Positions 32,180 through 40,542 of a stretch of 42,094 nucleotides of DNA are shown here, piece after piece. The stretch lies in NCBI GenBank assembly GCA_020351835.1, contig CP070669.1:1033297-1075390 (forward strand). The letters run 5' to 3'. A program made the position numbers and the translations under genes. The first letter of the stretch is position 1; each line of letters begins with the position of its first letter. Under the pieces are notes generated by a model. It made no database searches. It was not told the origin of the DNA and was given only the letters and a program-made list of their open reading frames with translations. The stretch comes from Nitrospirota bacterium. GTDB lineage: Bacteria; Nitrospirota; Thermodesulfovibrionia; Thermodesulfovibrionales; BMS3Bbin05.

Positions 32180-33550
32180 ATGTCTTTAAATATTCTGGTA
32201 GTCCCTGTAGGAAATAGCGATCATTGGCCTGAAGTAATTAAATACCTTGGCCGCGAAAATGGCATGGAACTGCATGTCATATATAAGGTTAGTGAAGTAT
32301 ATAATGCTCTCGATGAACATTCGATAAACATAGTAATTGCAGAGTACAGCATTCCCAGGATCAATACAAACCAATTTATCAAGAGAGTGAAGAAGCAGAG
32401 ACCGTCAGTCGAGATAATCCTGCTGTCTGATACAGTGCAGCTTTCAAAAGCTATCGAAGCTATGAAGGCGGGGGCATATGATATATATGAGTTTCCGGTA
32501 GATATGAAGCTTCTGCTGACTATAATAGGTAAAGCTGTTGAAAAGCAGTCTCTATATCTTGACAGGGAGAAACTCAAAGAAAAGGTCGAAGGCCAGTTCG
32601 ACCTGAACAATATAGTAGGCAGAAGTAAATCAATACAACACGTTATTAATATTGCCAGGACCGTTGCCAAGAAGAATGCCAGTGTGCTTATAACGGGTGA
32701 AACTGGAACAGGGAAAGAAATGATAGCTGAGTTCATTCATAATAACAGTTTTCGTTCCGGCAAGCCATTTGTTGCGGTCAATTGTGGTGCCTTTAATGAG
32801 GGTGTTCTGGAGTCCGAGTTGTTCGGTCATGAAAAAGGAGCATTTACCGGAGCTATAGCTTCGAGAGTAGGAAGGTTCGAACTTGCGAATGGTGGGACTA
32901 TATTCCTTGATGAAATAGGAGACCTGACCCATAGTACACAGATAAGACTTTTAAGGGTGCTCCAGGAAAGGCGTTTCGAACGTGTAGGAGGCAATAATAA
33001 TATCGTTACAGATGCAAGGATAATCGCTGCCACCAACAGGGATCTCAGGCTTTTAATAGAAGAGGGCAAATTCAGGGAAGACCTTTATTACAGGCTCAAC
33101 GTGGTGCATATAAGTGTGCCTCCATTAAGGGGAAGAAAGGAAGATATTCCTCTGCTGGTAAGCCACTTTATAAATAAGTTCAATGAGCGGGAGGAGTACG
33201 GTATCGAAGGGATCGCTAGCGGAGCGATGCAACTCCTAATGGATTACAGCTGGCCGGGAAATGTACGGGAGCTTGAGAATACTATCGAATCGGCAATGGC
33301 AATGTCTCAAAGCGAAGTGATAGAAGAAAAATACCTGCCTTCGTTTCTGCATATTACCCCGCCCGAGGAGAAGAAGTTCTACCGTATCTCGAGTAGTCTT
33401 ACCATGAAGCAGGTAGAAGATGAGATCATAAGGCTAACGCTTGAAAAAACTTCGGGTAATAAGACAAAGGCGGCCCGTTTGCTTGGTATAGGACTCAGGA
33501 CGATGCAAAGGAAGACAGGTGGTTATAATAAGCCCAAGGATAGCATTTAA
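32180..33550 (+). CDS. Sigma-54-dependent transcriptional activator with degenerate receiver
   Basis: 456 residues in NtrC-like order. The N-terminal receiver (1-120) has lost its acidic pair (P9/V10 in ILVVPVG), has Glu instead of the phosphoacceptor Asp (E55 in IAEYSIP) and Phe at the Lys position (F105). The AAA+ domain (about 142-380) is intact: Walker A GETGTGKE (173-180), the sigma-54 contact loop GAFTGA (220-225), Walker B IFLDEIG with D244/E245, and the R-finger region. A Fis-type HTH closes the protein (NKTKAARLLGIGLRTMQRK). It should therefore be active without phosphorylation or be controlled otherwise. It overlaps the kinase-like gene by one base. Confidence 0.93.
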   Translation: MSLNILVVPVGNSDHWPEVIKYLGRENGMELHVIYKVSEVYNALDEHSINIVIAEYSIPRINTNQFIKRVKKQRPSVEIILLSDTVQLSKAIEAMKAGAYDIYEFPVDMKLLLTIIGKAVEKQSLYLDREKLKEKVEGQFDLNNIVGRSKSIQHVINIARTVAKKNASVLITGETGTGKEMIAEFIHNNSFRSGKPFVAVNCGAFNEGVLESELFGHEKGAFTGAIASRVGRFELANGGTIFLDEIGDLTHSTQIRLLRVLQERRFERVGGNNNIVTDARIIAATNRDLRLLIEEGKFREDLYYRLNVVHISVPPLRGRKEDIPLLVSHFINKFNEREEYGIEGIASGAMQLLMDYSWPGNVRELENTIESAMAMSQSEVIEEKYLPSFLHITPPEEKKFYRISSSLTMKQVEDEIIRLTLEKTSGNKTKAARLLGIGLRTMQRKTGGYNKPKDSI

Positions 33551-34278
33551 TGGAAAGAAATAATGTTCGCATTGAGTCCTTTGACCTTGAGGTAGGAAGG
33601 ACGATAGCCAGGAAGTACAGGGTCGTTTCAAAGCTTGGTTCCGGATGGGAGGGTGAGGTATATAAGATCGAGGAGATCAAGACCGGCATAGAAAGAGCTG
33701 CCAAGCTTTTCTTCCCGCACAGGAACATCGGAGGAAGGACGTCAAAGCTTTATGCAAAGAAGCTGCACAAATTGCGCCATTGTCCGATCCTTATCCACTA
33801 CCATACGGAAGAAACTATAACTTTCAGGCGAAACCCGATAACAGTCCTCATATCCGAGTACGTAGAGGGAAGGATATTGTCCGATTTCATTAACGGCTTA
33901 AAGGGTAAAAGGCTCATGCCATTTGAGGCGACTCATCTTCTATATGTGCTAAGCTCTGGGATGGAAGCGATTCACCTGGCAAATGAATACCATGGGGATC
34001 TGCACCTCGATAATATAATAGTTCGTCGCTATGGACTGGCATTTGATCTCAAGCTGCTTGACCTTTATCATCACGGGGCAACGAGAGCGGAAAACAAACA
34101 GGACGATATTTGCGATGTCATTCGTATTTACTATGATGCGCTCGGGGGGAGCAAGCACTACTCGAAACACCCGGCCGCCGTCAAATACATTTGCAGCGGG
34201 CTTAAGCGCTCTCTTATCCTTTCCAAGTTCAGGACGATGTCAGCTCTCAGGACCCATCTTGAGAAGATGGAGTGGTAG
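33550..34278 (+). CDS. Small protein kinase-like protein
   Basis: A 242-residue compact kinase fold. The Gly-rich loop LGSGWEGEVYKI (29-40), ATP lysine K52 (AAKLF), catalytic loop HGDLHLDNIIV (D150, N155) and metal Asp D171 (LLDLYHHG in place of DFG) are present. The HGDLHxxN form is shared by lipopolysaccharide-kinase-like, ABC1/RIO-like and some Ser/Thr kinases, so the substrate could be protein or small molecule. The C-lobe is short. Translation is coupled to the sigma-54 activator by a TAATG overlap, and the activator's receiver cannot be normally phosphorylated, so kinase control of the activator is possible. Inference only. Confidence 0.8.
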   Translation: MERNNVRIESFDLEVGRTIARKYRVVSKLGSGWEGEVYKIEEIKTGIERAAKLFFPHRNIGGRTSKLYAKKLHKLRHCPILIHYHTEETITFRRNPITVLISEYVEGRILSDFINGLKGKRLMPFEATHLLYVLSSGMEAIHLANEYHGDLHLDNIIVRRYGLAFDLKLLDLYHHGATRAENKQDDICDVIRIYYDALGGSKHYSKHPAAVKYICSGLKRSLILSKFRTMSALRTHLEKMEW

Positions 34279-34369
34279 AGTAGTGAGGGTTGTGATGTGG
34301 GATCACGGTTGTAATAAATCGAGGTTCAAAGTATTATTTTAAATAACTTCGAATGAAAGAGGATGTTCA

Positions 34370-36520
34370 ATGAAGATCGCTGTCGTATATAACAGGGAAA
34401 GTAAGAAGGTCATAAACCTGTTCGGGGTGCCTAACAGAGAGAAGTACGGCCTTAAGTCCATTCAGCGGATAACCGATGCCCTGAAAAAGGGGGGGCATCA
34501 TGTAATTGCCCTTGAAGGCGACAAGGACCTTGTCGATAAACTCGAAGAGTTTATGCCCAGGGTCGTCAAAGGGGAACGGCCCGGAATGGTCTTTAACCTG
34601 TCGTACGGTATACAGGGACAGGCACGTTATACCCATGTCCCGGGGATTCTTGAGATGCTTGGCATCCCCTATGTGGGTTCAGGACCTTTAGCGCATTCGC
34701 TTTCGCTCGATAAGGTGGTCGCAAAGGTAATATTCAAACAGAACGGTCTTCCTACGCCGGACTTCGCTGTTCTGCAGAACAGAGAGTACGAGATCCCGGA
34801 CCTAGAGTTTCCTCTGATAGTTAAACCAAAGAATGAGGCAGTTTCTATGGGTATCAAAGTGGTAAATAATGAAGACGAGCTCCGGGAGGCTGCAGGATCT
34901 ATCTTCGAACTATTTCGCCAGCCCGTACTGGTAGAGCAGTATATTGAGGGCCGTGAAATAAATGTAGGTTTGTTGGGGAACGACCCGCCGGAGGTCTTTG
35001 CCCCGGCAGAGATATTATTTGGCACAAGCGGGCCGAAGATCTATACGGTCGAAGACAAAAAGAGGCAGTCCGGAAGGGAGATAGGTGTGCAGTGCCCTGC
35101 CGATCTTACTCCTGAAGTTACAGTAAGGGCACAGGAGATAGCCCGGCGGTCATTTGAGGTCCTTGAGTGTTTTGATTGTGCGAGAGTTGATATGCGGCTG
35201 GATGAGGATGGTAATTTCTATATACTGGAGATCAACAGTCTTCCAAGTCTCGGGGAACATGGTTCGTATGTTGAGGCTGCCCGCTATATGGGGATGGACT
35301 TTCCGGCCCTGGTTAACCGTCTTGTTGATGTAGCAAGCGCGCGATATTTCGGGACTCATGAACCGGCCTCACTGCAGCCCGAGAAAAAGGACCCCAGGTC
35401 CACCATCTACAACTATCTGGTAGAAAGGAGGGATCACCTTGAGAAAAGGGTTCAGACATGGTCTACTCTATCAAGCAGGACCGAGGACCCTGTTGGTATC
35501 CAGATGGCGGTTAGCAAGCTCCGGGCAGCTATGCAAGATCTGGGATTGAAGGAAGCCGGGGTGATCAGCGATGTTCCTCATGTACACGGATGGGAGACCA
35601 AGGCAGGCCTCGAGAACGGAACACTACTTGTGTTTCACCTGGATGTGCCACTTAATCCTGTTCTGTCTGCTGAGCCTTTCCGTATCGACCCAGAGTGGAT
35701 ATATGGCGAGGGTGTGGGGGTATCACGGGCACCTCTGATATCAATGATCCATGCGCTTCAGGCGCTTCGACATATACGGGTCCTCGGAAAGATACCACTC
35801 GGAGTACTGGCCTATTGTGATGAAGGAACGGATTGCCGCTTCAGTGCTGAAACAATAAAGCACGCAGCATCATTGTCAAAACGGGTTCTTGTCTTGAGGC
35901 CCGGCAATATAGGCGACCGGATAGTAACGCAAAGGAGAGGCCAGAGAAAGTACAGAGTAGTCATTGAGGGCCGGCCAAGAAGGCTCGGTCAGATAACAAA
36001 GAATCCCGAGGTATTAAGCTGGGTTTTAGACCGTCTGAATGAAGTGACAAAGCTTACTTCGAGAAAGAACCGCATTGCCGTATCCCCTGTGGATATAAAG
36101 ACAGACGCTTTCCCATTGCTCCTTCCTCACAGGGTCACAGTTACGATCACTTTATCGTATCTCGATCATAAGCTTGCAGATGAGGCCGAAAGCAAGATGA
36201 AGGAGATATTGAAGAGGAGGGGGCTATCTATTGCTTTTACTCTTATTTCTGACAGGCCCCCGATGAAAGAGAAAAGGACAAACGCTCCTTTAGCCAGAAA
36301 GCTTATTAATCTGGCTGAGAGCTGGGAGATCCCGATGGAGCCTGAATCATCCTTGTGGCCGTCGGTTGCAGGTCTGGTGCCTTATTCGGTCCCTGTGGTA
36401 TGCGGTGTAGGGCCCGTCGCAAAAGACCTTTATACATCTAAAGAAGCCGCAGACAGAATAAGCCTGCTTCAACGAACGATCCTGCTTTCCCAGTTCTTAT
36501 ATAACACTATCGATGAGTGA
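34370..36520 (+). CDS. D-Ala-D-Ala-ligase-like ATP-grasp fused to a degenerate M20 peptidase-like domain
   Basis: 716 residues. Residues 1-325 are a Ddl-like ATP-grasp: FPLIVKPKNEAVSMGI (K152), VLVEQYIEGREINVGLLGN (E189) and ILEINSLPSLGEHGSY (E287, N289). Residues about 345-716 follow the M20 carboxypeptidase order: FHLDVPL, FRID-PEWIYGEGVGVSRAPL, LGVLAYCDEGTD, YRVVIEGRPRRLG and a C-terminal GVGPVAKDLYTSKEAADRI. Of the metal site, H423 and D425 remain, but the bridging Asp is V451, the DEE pair is DEG (G486), and the dimer-domain His is Arg. The second half is therefore probably a substrate-binding or inactive domain. It overlaps the next gene by 8 bases. Confidence 0.85.
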   Translation: MKIAVVYNRESKKVINLFGVPNREKYGLKSIQRITDALKKGGHHVIALEGDKDLVDKLEEFMPRVVKGERPGMVFNLSYGIQGQARYTHVPGILEMLGIPYVGSGPLAHSLSLDKVVAKVIFKQNGLPTPDFAVLQNREYEIPDLEFPLIVKPKNEAVSMGIKVVNNEDELREAAGSIFELFRQPVLVEQYIEGREINVGLLGNDPPEVFAPAEILFGTSGPKIYTVEDKKRQSGREIGVQCPADLTPEVTVRAQEIARRSFEVLECFDCARVDMRLDEDGNFYILEINSLPSLGEHGSYVEAARYMGMDFPALVNRLVDVASARYFGTHEPASLQPEKKDPRSTIYNYLVERRDHLEKRVQTWSTLSSRTEDPVGIQMAVSKLRAAMQDLGLKEAGVISDVPHVHGWETKAGLENGTLLVFHLDVPLNPVLSAEPFRIDPEWIYGEGVGVSRAPLISMIHALQALRHIRVLGKIPLGVLAYCDEGTDCRFSAETIKHAASLSKRVLVLRPGNIGDRIVTQRRGQRKYRVVIEGRPRRLGQITKNPEVLSWVLDRLNEVTKLTSRKNRIAVSPVDIKTDAFPLLLPHRVTVTITLSYLDHKLADEAESKMKEILKRRGLSIAFTLISDRPPMKEKRTNAPLARKLINLAESWEIPMEPESSLWPSVAGLVPYSVPVVCGVGPVAKDLYTSKEAADRISLLQRTILLSQFLYNTIDE

Positions 36521-38132
36521 AAAAAAGAATAAGCTGCCCCGGAACAAAGAGACAGATCAGCTGGATCTGGGCAGCAGAAAGATCGCAAGACCTCAACGCT
36601 TTTCTGTTTCAAGCGATGGCATGGTCTCAACTCAGCATTATCTGGCTACCGACGCCGCGGTAAAAGTACTTCATGCAGGAGGAAATGCAATGGATGCTGC
36701 CGTTTCCGCTGCGTTTGCATTAGGTGTATGCGAACCGGCCGCATCAGGGTTGGGTGGCCAGACGATGATAATGTATTATCATGCCGAGTCAGGCAAGAAG
36801 ATAGCGCTTGACGGTTCATCCAGGGCACCTCACCGGGTAGAGCCAGGAGAACTTACAAAGAAAGGATACCTGAGAGGGCATATTGCGTCCACCGTCCCGA
36901 GCACTCCTGCAGTGCTCGCTTATGCTCTCGAACATTATGGGTCAATGAAACTAAGTGATGTGATGCTGCCCGCCATTATGCTTGCTGAGGAAGGATATCA
37001 GATATCGCAACTTCAGCATGATCTTACAAAGAGAGAAATTAAGAAGTTAAAGAAGAGGAGTGCCGGACAGTTCTTTCTCAGAAATGGTGAACGGCCCTAT
37101 CCGGTAGGTTCAACATTTCGTCAACCGGTGCTTGCCAAAACACTTATGAGGATCGCTGATCAGGGAGTAGAGGAGTTTTACCATGGAGAGATCGCCAGAA
37201 CTATCCATAAGGACATGGTCGATAACGATGGCCTTATCAGAGATGATGACCTGGCGCAGATACCCTGGCCTATCGAAAGGAAACCGCTTTCAACAAGGTT
37301 CATGAACAACAGGGTGCTGACACTGGGCCCTCCGGGGGCCGGTAGAACATTGATCGAGGCCATGAACATTATAGAGGCGATGCCGGAGAAGTTCATCGAC
37401 CTTGATACCCCACGGGGCGCGGTGGCATTTGTTGAGATCGTTCGTCGTGCCAACCTTGACCGGTCGGACAGACCCTTCGAGCCGAACCTGTATCCCCAGC
37501 TTCCGGTCAAGCAGATGCTGAGCCAGGAATATGCCAGGAAGATAGGAAGAAAGGTACGCATGAAGATCAAGCGAGGCGGGGATACTACCCATCTTTCTGT
37601 TATAGACAGGGAGGGCAATATGGTGGCCCTGACGCAATCGATAGAGAGAGTATATGGATCATGCGAGGCCTCTTCAGAACTTGGCTTCCTTTATAACAAT
37701 TATATGAGTGCCTTTGAATACGAGGATATGACCCATCCGTATTATATGAGACCTAATGCTGTCCCCTGGGCAAGTGTAGCCCCTACTTTTGTCTTCCGCG
37801 GGCGCTGGCCCTGGATATCTATAGGTTCGCCGGGCAGCGAACGTATAGTATCGGCCATCATCCAGGTATTGTTAAGAATGAAAAAAGAGTCACCATTCGA
37901 TGCAGTGGACGCACCGAGAATGCATTGCTCTATAGATGGTAAGGTCTCTCTGGAAGCAACACGGATGAGAAGTGACATTCCAAAGACATTGAGCAAATTC
38001 GGGTTTGAGGTGGATAGAAGAGACCCGTATTCTTTCTATCTCGGATGCGTTCAACTCGTCCTTAACGGAAAACGGGGCCGTCTGATCGGAGTGGCCGATC
38101 CACGCAGGGACGGAGCTGCCGGCGGGCCGTAA
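36513..38132 (+). CDS. Gamma-glutamyltranspeptidase-family hydrolase without signal peptide
   Basis: A 539-residue Ntn-hydrolase. The N-terminal block STQHYLATDAAVKVLHAGGNAMDAAVSAAFALGVCEPAASGLGGQ, the Arg of LDGSSRAPH, the autocleavage site GGDTTHLSVID (nucleophile T358) and GSPGSERIVSAIIQVL are all present, so self-processing into two subunits is expected. Unlike most bacterial GGTs it has a charged N-terminus with no signal peptide, so it should act in the cytoplasm. The gene overlaps the ATP-grasp fusion (ATGAGTGA) and the amidohydrolase gene, suggesting it transfers or removes gamma-glutamyl groups in the same pathway. Confidence 0.92.
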   Translation: MSEKKNKLPRNKETDQLDLGSRKIARPQRFSVSSDGMVSTQHYLATDAAVKVLHAGGNAMDAAVSAAFALGVCEPAASGLGGQTMIMYYHAESGKKIALDGSSRAPHRVEPGELTKKGYLRGHIASTVPSTPAVLAYALEHYGSMKLSDVMLPAIMLAEEGYQISQLQHDLTKREIKKLKKRSAGQFFLRNGERPYPVGSTFRQPVLAKTLMRIADQGVEEFYHGEIARTIHKDMVDNDGLIRDDDLAQIPWPIERKPLSTRFMNNRVLTLGPPGAGRTLIEAMNIIEAMPEKFIDLDTPRGAVAFVEIVRRANLDRSDRPFEPNLYPQLPVKQMLSQEYARKIGRKVRMKIKRGGDTTHLSVIDREGNMVALTQSIERVYGSCEASSELGFLYNNYMSAFEYEDMTHPYYMRPNAVPWASVAPTFVFRGRWPWISIGSPGSERIVSAIIQVLLRMKKESPFDAVDAPRMHCSIDGKVSLEATRMRSDIPKTLSKFGFEVDRRDPYSFYLGCVQLVLNGKRGRLIGVADPRRDGAAGGP

Positions 38133-38821
38133 TGTCTAATCTTCCGTTGCTCATCTCTGTTCCCCATGCCGGAACGGTTATCCCTGAAGAGGTCAAGGAC
38201 ATATGCATTCTTAGCGAACAGGATATCACTGCGGATGGTGATGAGGGGGCAAGGGAGATATATGATATAGAGGACCTGGTAGAAGCGTATGTGACGACTG
38301 ATGTCCCAAGGGCAATAGTAGACGTTAATAGAGGCCCGGATGATATGAGAGATGATGGCGTTATAAAGAAGGTCACTATCTGGAATAAACCTGTTTACTC
38401 GATGCAGCCTGATCGTAATCTTATCAGTTCCATGATAGAAAGGTATTATATGCCTTATCATCAGAAGCTGACGGCGCTATCCGGGCGAGATATCATTCTT
38501 GGAATAGACTGTCATACGATGGTTGCGGAAGCACCGCCGATCGATAAAGAGCCTGGTAAAGAGCGTCCGGACATCTGCCTGGGAAGTGGAGACGGCGCCT
38601 GCCCGGAAGAGATACTTCAAATCATAAAAGATGCCTTGGAGGAAGCATTTGGAAGGCAGGTGGCGATAAATGATCCTTTTGGAGGCGGGTATATTATTCG
38701 ATCACATTCATCAGAACTGCCCTGGGTACAGTTAGAGATCGCGCGCAGAGACTTTATGGATTTTGAGAAAAAAAGGGAATGTGTATCGAATGCTTTCATA
38801 GAGATCTGTTCCGTGCTTTAA
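38132..38821 (+). CDS. N-formylglutamate amidohydrolase-family enzyme
   Basis: A 229-residue protein of the FGase family (Zn-dependent, related to carboxypeptidase A folds). LLISVPHAGTVIPEE at the N-terminus, ITADGDEGAREIYD, VDVNRGPDD, DCHTMVAEAPP and DPFGGGYIIRSHSSELPWVQLEIARRDFM are the conserved blocks, including the His/Glu metal ligands. No histidine-degradation genes are nearby, so the substrate is probably not N-formylglutamate from the hut pathway but another acyl-glutamate or amide. It shares one base with the end of the GGT gene and ends the operon. Confidence 0.88.
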   Translation: MSNLPLLISVPHAGTVIPEEVKDICILSEQDITADGDEGAREIYDIEDLVEAYVTTDVPRAIVDVNRGPDDMRDDGVIKKVTIWNKPVYSMQPDRNLISSMIERYYMPYHQKLTALSGRDIILGIDCHTMVAEAPPIDKEPGKERPDICLGSGDGACPEEILQIIKDALEEAFGRQVAINDPFGGGYIIRSHSSELPWVQLEIARRDFMDFEKKRECVSNAFIEICSVL

Positions 38822-38860
38822 TAAGCCGGGAAATATAATAGAGAATTTTATCTTGTAAAG

Positions 38861-38929
38861 TTGCTATTCCATATGAGCATGCTATACTGTTTCCTTTCGA
38901 TTGACTGTCAGTACAGATTGCCTTAAAAT
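38861..38929 (+). promoter_or_regulatory. Tandem sigma-70-type promoters before the ferric-reductase gene
   Basis: P1: TTGCTA (38861-38866), 16 bases, TATACT (38883-38888). P2: TTGACT (38901-38906), 17 bases, TAAAAT (38924-38929). The leader after P2 is about 80 bases and contains a small TAGCT/AGCTA hairpin just before the ribosome binding site. Confidence 0.6.
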
Positions 38930-39015
38930 GTAATAAATCATAAATTTATCACGTCAAGTTATTCTTTGGCATAAATGCCTTGTCAAGGTAGCTAGTCGAG
39001 CTATCGGAGGGAAAA

Positions 39016-40332
39016 GTGAAATATCTGGCATGGGGTGCCTTCTGGATCGCCACATATCTTCTTCTTATTCTTGCTCCTTTATTTGTTCTGCTCGTGGGCC
39101 CTGCTCCCAAAGGTGGCGGGATCTGGTGGGATTTTTCTATTGCGCTGGGATTTTCCGGGACTGCCATGCTTGGGATCATGTTTTTACTTACTGCTAGGTT
39201 TCGTTTTCCTGCTGAACCGTTTGGCATCGATCTAATATATTATTTTCATAAACAAATATCAGTTGTAATGGCCATCATTATAATACTGCACCCATCAATT
39301 CTTCTCATGACCGACACTGGCCTTATTTCACTTCTCAATCCCCTGTCTTCACCATTTCATATTTCCGCAGGTCTTTATTCAGTTATTGCGCTACTTATCG
39401 TTATAGTAAGTTCCTTATATAGAAAACCTCTTCGTATTCATTATGACGGCTGGAGGATACTGCATGCCTTTTTAGCTGTTCTTGCGCTTCTTTTTGCGGT
39501 CATTCATATTGAAGGTATAGGGAATTATGTGAAAACTCCATGGAAAAGGGTGCTTTGGATCATTCTTCCTGCCGCATGGCTCACTATTATCATATATGTG
39601 CGGATATTCAGGCCGCTTCATCTTCTGAGGCAATCATATCTTGTAGATACTGTCAAAGAGGAGCGTGGAGAAGCATGGACATTGGTGCTTAGGCCAGAAG
39701 ACAATTACACGTTCGACTTCAGGCCAGGGCAGTTCGCATGGATAACGATACGTAATTCGCCATTTGCGTTAAGGGAGCATCCTTTTTCAATTTCATCCAG
39801 TGCCGTGTATAAGGAAAAACTTGAATTTACGATCAAGGAACTAGGTGATTTTTCAGGGACGATTAAGCTTCTTAACGGGGGGGAGCGGGTATATGTTGAC
39901 GGTCCATATGGTGCGTTTTCGACTGAAAGACACCCTTCTCCTGGTTATATCTTTATTGCGGGTGGTATCGGGATTGCCCCGATCATGAGTATGCTCAGGA
40001 CCCTGTCAGACAGAAATGATAAGAGGCCACATAAACTGTTTTATGCGTATAAGAATCTTGAAAAACTCACCTTTCGTGAAGACCTTGAAAGGCTGAAGAG
40101 TTCACTTGATCTTACGATAGTTTGTATCCTGAAAGAAGCACGCGAAGACTGGGCCGGGGAAAGAGGGCTCATTTCAAGGGAATTGATCGGCCGCCATTTG
40201 CCTGATGATTATCGCAAACGGGATTACTTCGTTTGCGGTCCTGTTCCCATGATAAGAATTGTGGAAAAAGCGTTGAATGAATTGCATGTACCGTTCTGGC
40301 AGGTACATTCCGAGCTGTTCGATCTTGTCTAG
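39016..40332 (+). CDS. Ferric-reductase-like transmembrane flavoprotein
   Basis: 438 residues starting at GTG, with CGGAGGG seven bases upstream. The N-terminal part (about 1-200) has six membrane segments with His pairs for heme (FHKQ, LHPS, LHAF, IHIEG) as in ferric reductase and NADPH oxidase domains. The C-terminal half is a ferredoxin-NADP reductase module: FAD site REHPFSISSS, NAD(P) site IAGGIGIAPIMSMLRTL and VCGPVPMI. It should move electrons from cytoplasmic NAD(P)H across the membrane to an external acceptor, perhaps Fe3+ or a quinone. The acceptor cannot be read from the sequence. Confidence 0.9.
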   Translation: MKYLAWGAFWIATYLLLILAPLFVLLVGPAPKGGGIWWDFSIALGFSGTAMLGIMFLLTARFRFPAEPFGIDLIYYFHKQISVVMAIIIILHPSILLMTDTGLISLLNPLSSPFHISAGLYSVIALLIVIVSSLYRKPLRIHYDGWRILHAFLAVLALLFAVIHIEGIGNYVKTPWKRVLWIILPAAWLTIIIYVRIFRPLHLLRQSYLVDTVKEERGEAWTLVLRPEDNYTFDFRPGQFAWITIRNSPFALREHPFSISSSAVYKEKLEFTIKELGDFSGTIKLLNGGERVYVDGPYGAFSTERHPSPGYIFIAGGIGIAPIMSMLRTLSDRNDKRPHKLFYAYKNLEKLTFREDLERLKSSLDLTIVCILKEAREDWAGERGLISRELIGRHLPDDYRKRDYFVCGPVPMIRIVEKALNELHVPFWQVHSELFDLV

Positions 40333-40359
40333 TATGGATAGAATGAAAATGGAGGTCCC

Positions 40360-40452
40360 ATGCGTCAGCTGTTTGCTCAAATACTGGCTATTATAACAGG
40401 AGCAATTGTTGTTTTAATTTCCTTTCTTTTTGCATTCATACAGAACATATAA
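40360..40452 (+). CDS. 30-residue single-span membrane peptide
   Basis: ATG at 40360 with GGAGG six bases upstream; the stop is TAA at 40450-40452. The product MRQLFAQILAIITGAIVVLI continues as a hydrophobic helix and ends FIQNI: one transmembrane helix with almost no soluble part. It lies 27 bases after the ferric-reductase gene, so it may be a small accessory subunit of that enzyme, similar in style to small subunits of cytochrome complexes. Family not recognised. Confidence 0.5.
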   Translation: MRQLFAQILAIITGAIVVLISFLFAFIQNI

Positions 40453-40542
40453 CAGTCTATATATTTCATCGTTGAAAAAGTGACTGCTTGGCTCTGTTCG
40501 GTGCAATAGACATTTGCCGGCATATCACTGCAATAATAATGA

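Noticed and set aside
34291-34306. TGTGA...TCAC inverted repeat before the ATP-grasp/M20 gene as a CRP site
   Set aside because: The spacer is 7 instead of 6 bases and the right arm lacks the final A; too weak to assign.
39149-39194. TGGCAT-type stretches before and within the ferric-reductase gene as sigma-54 promoters
   Set aside because: None has GC at the required distance from GG; the two sigma-70-like promoters explain expression better.
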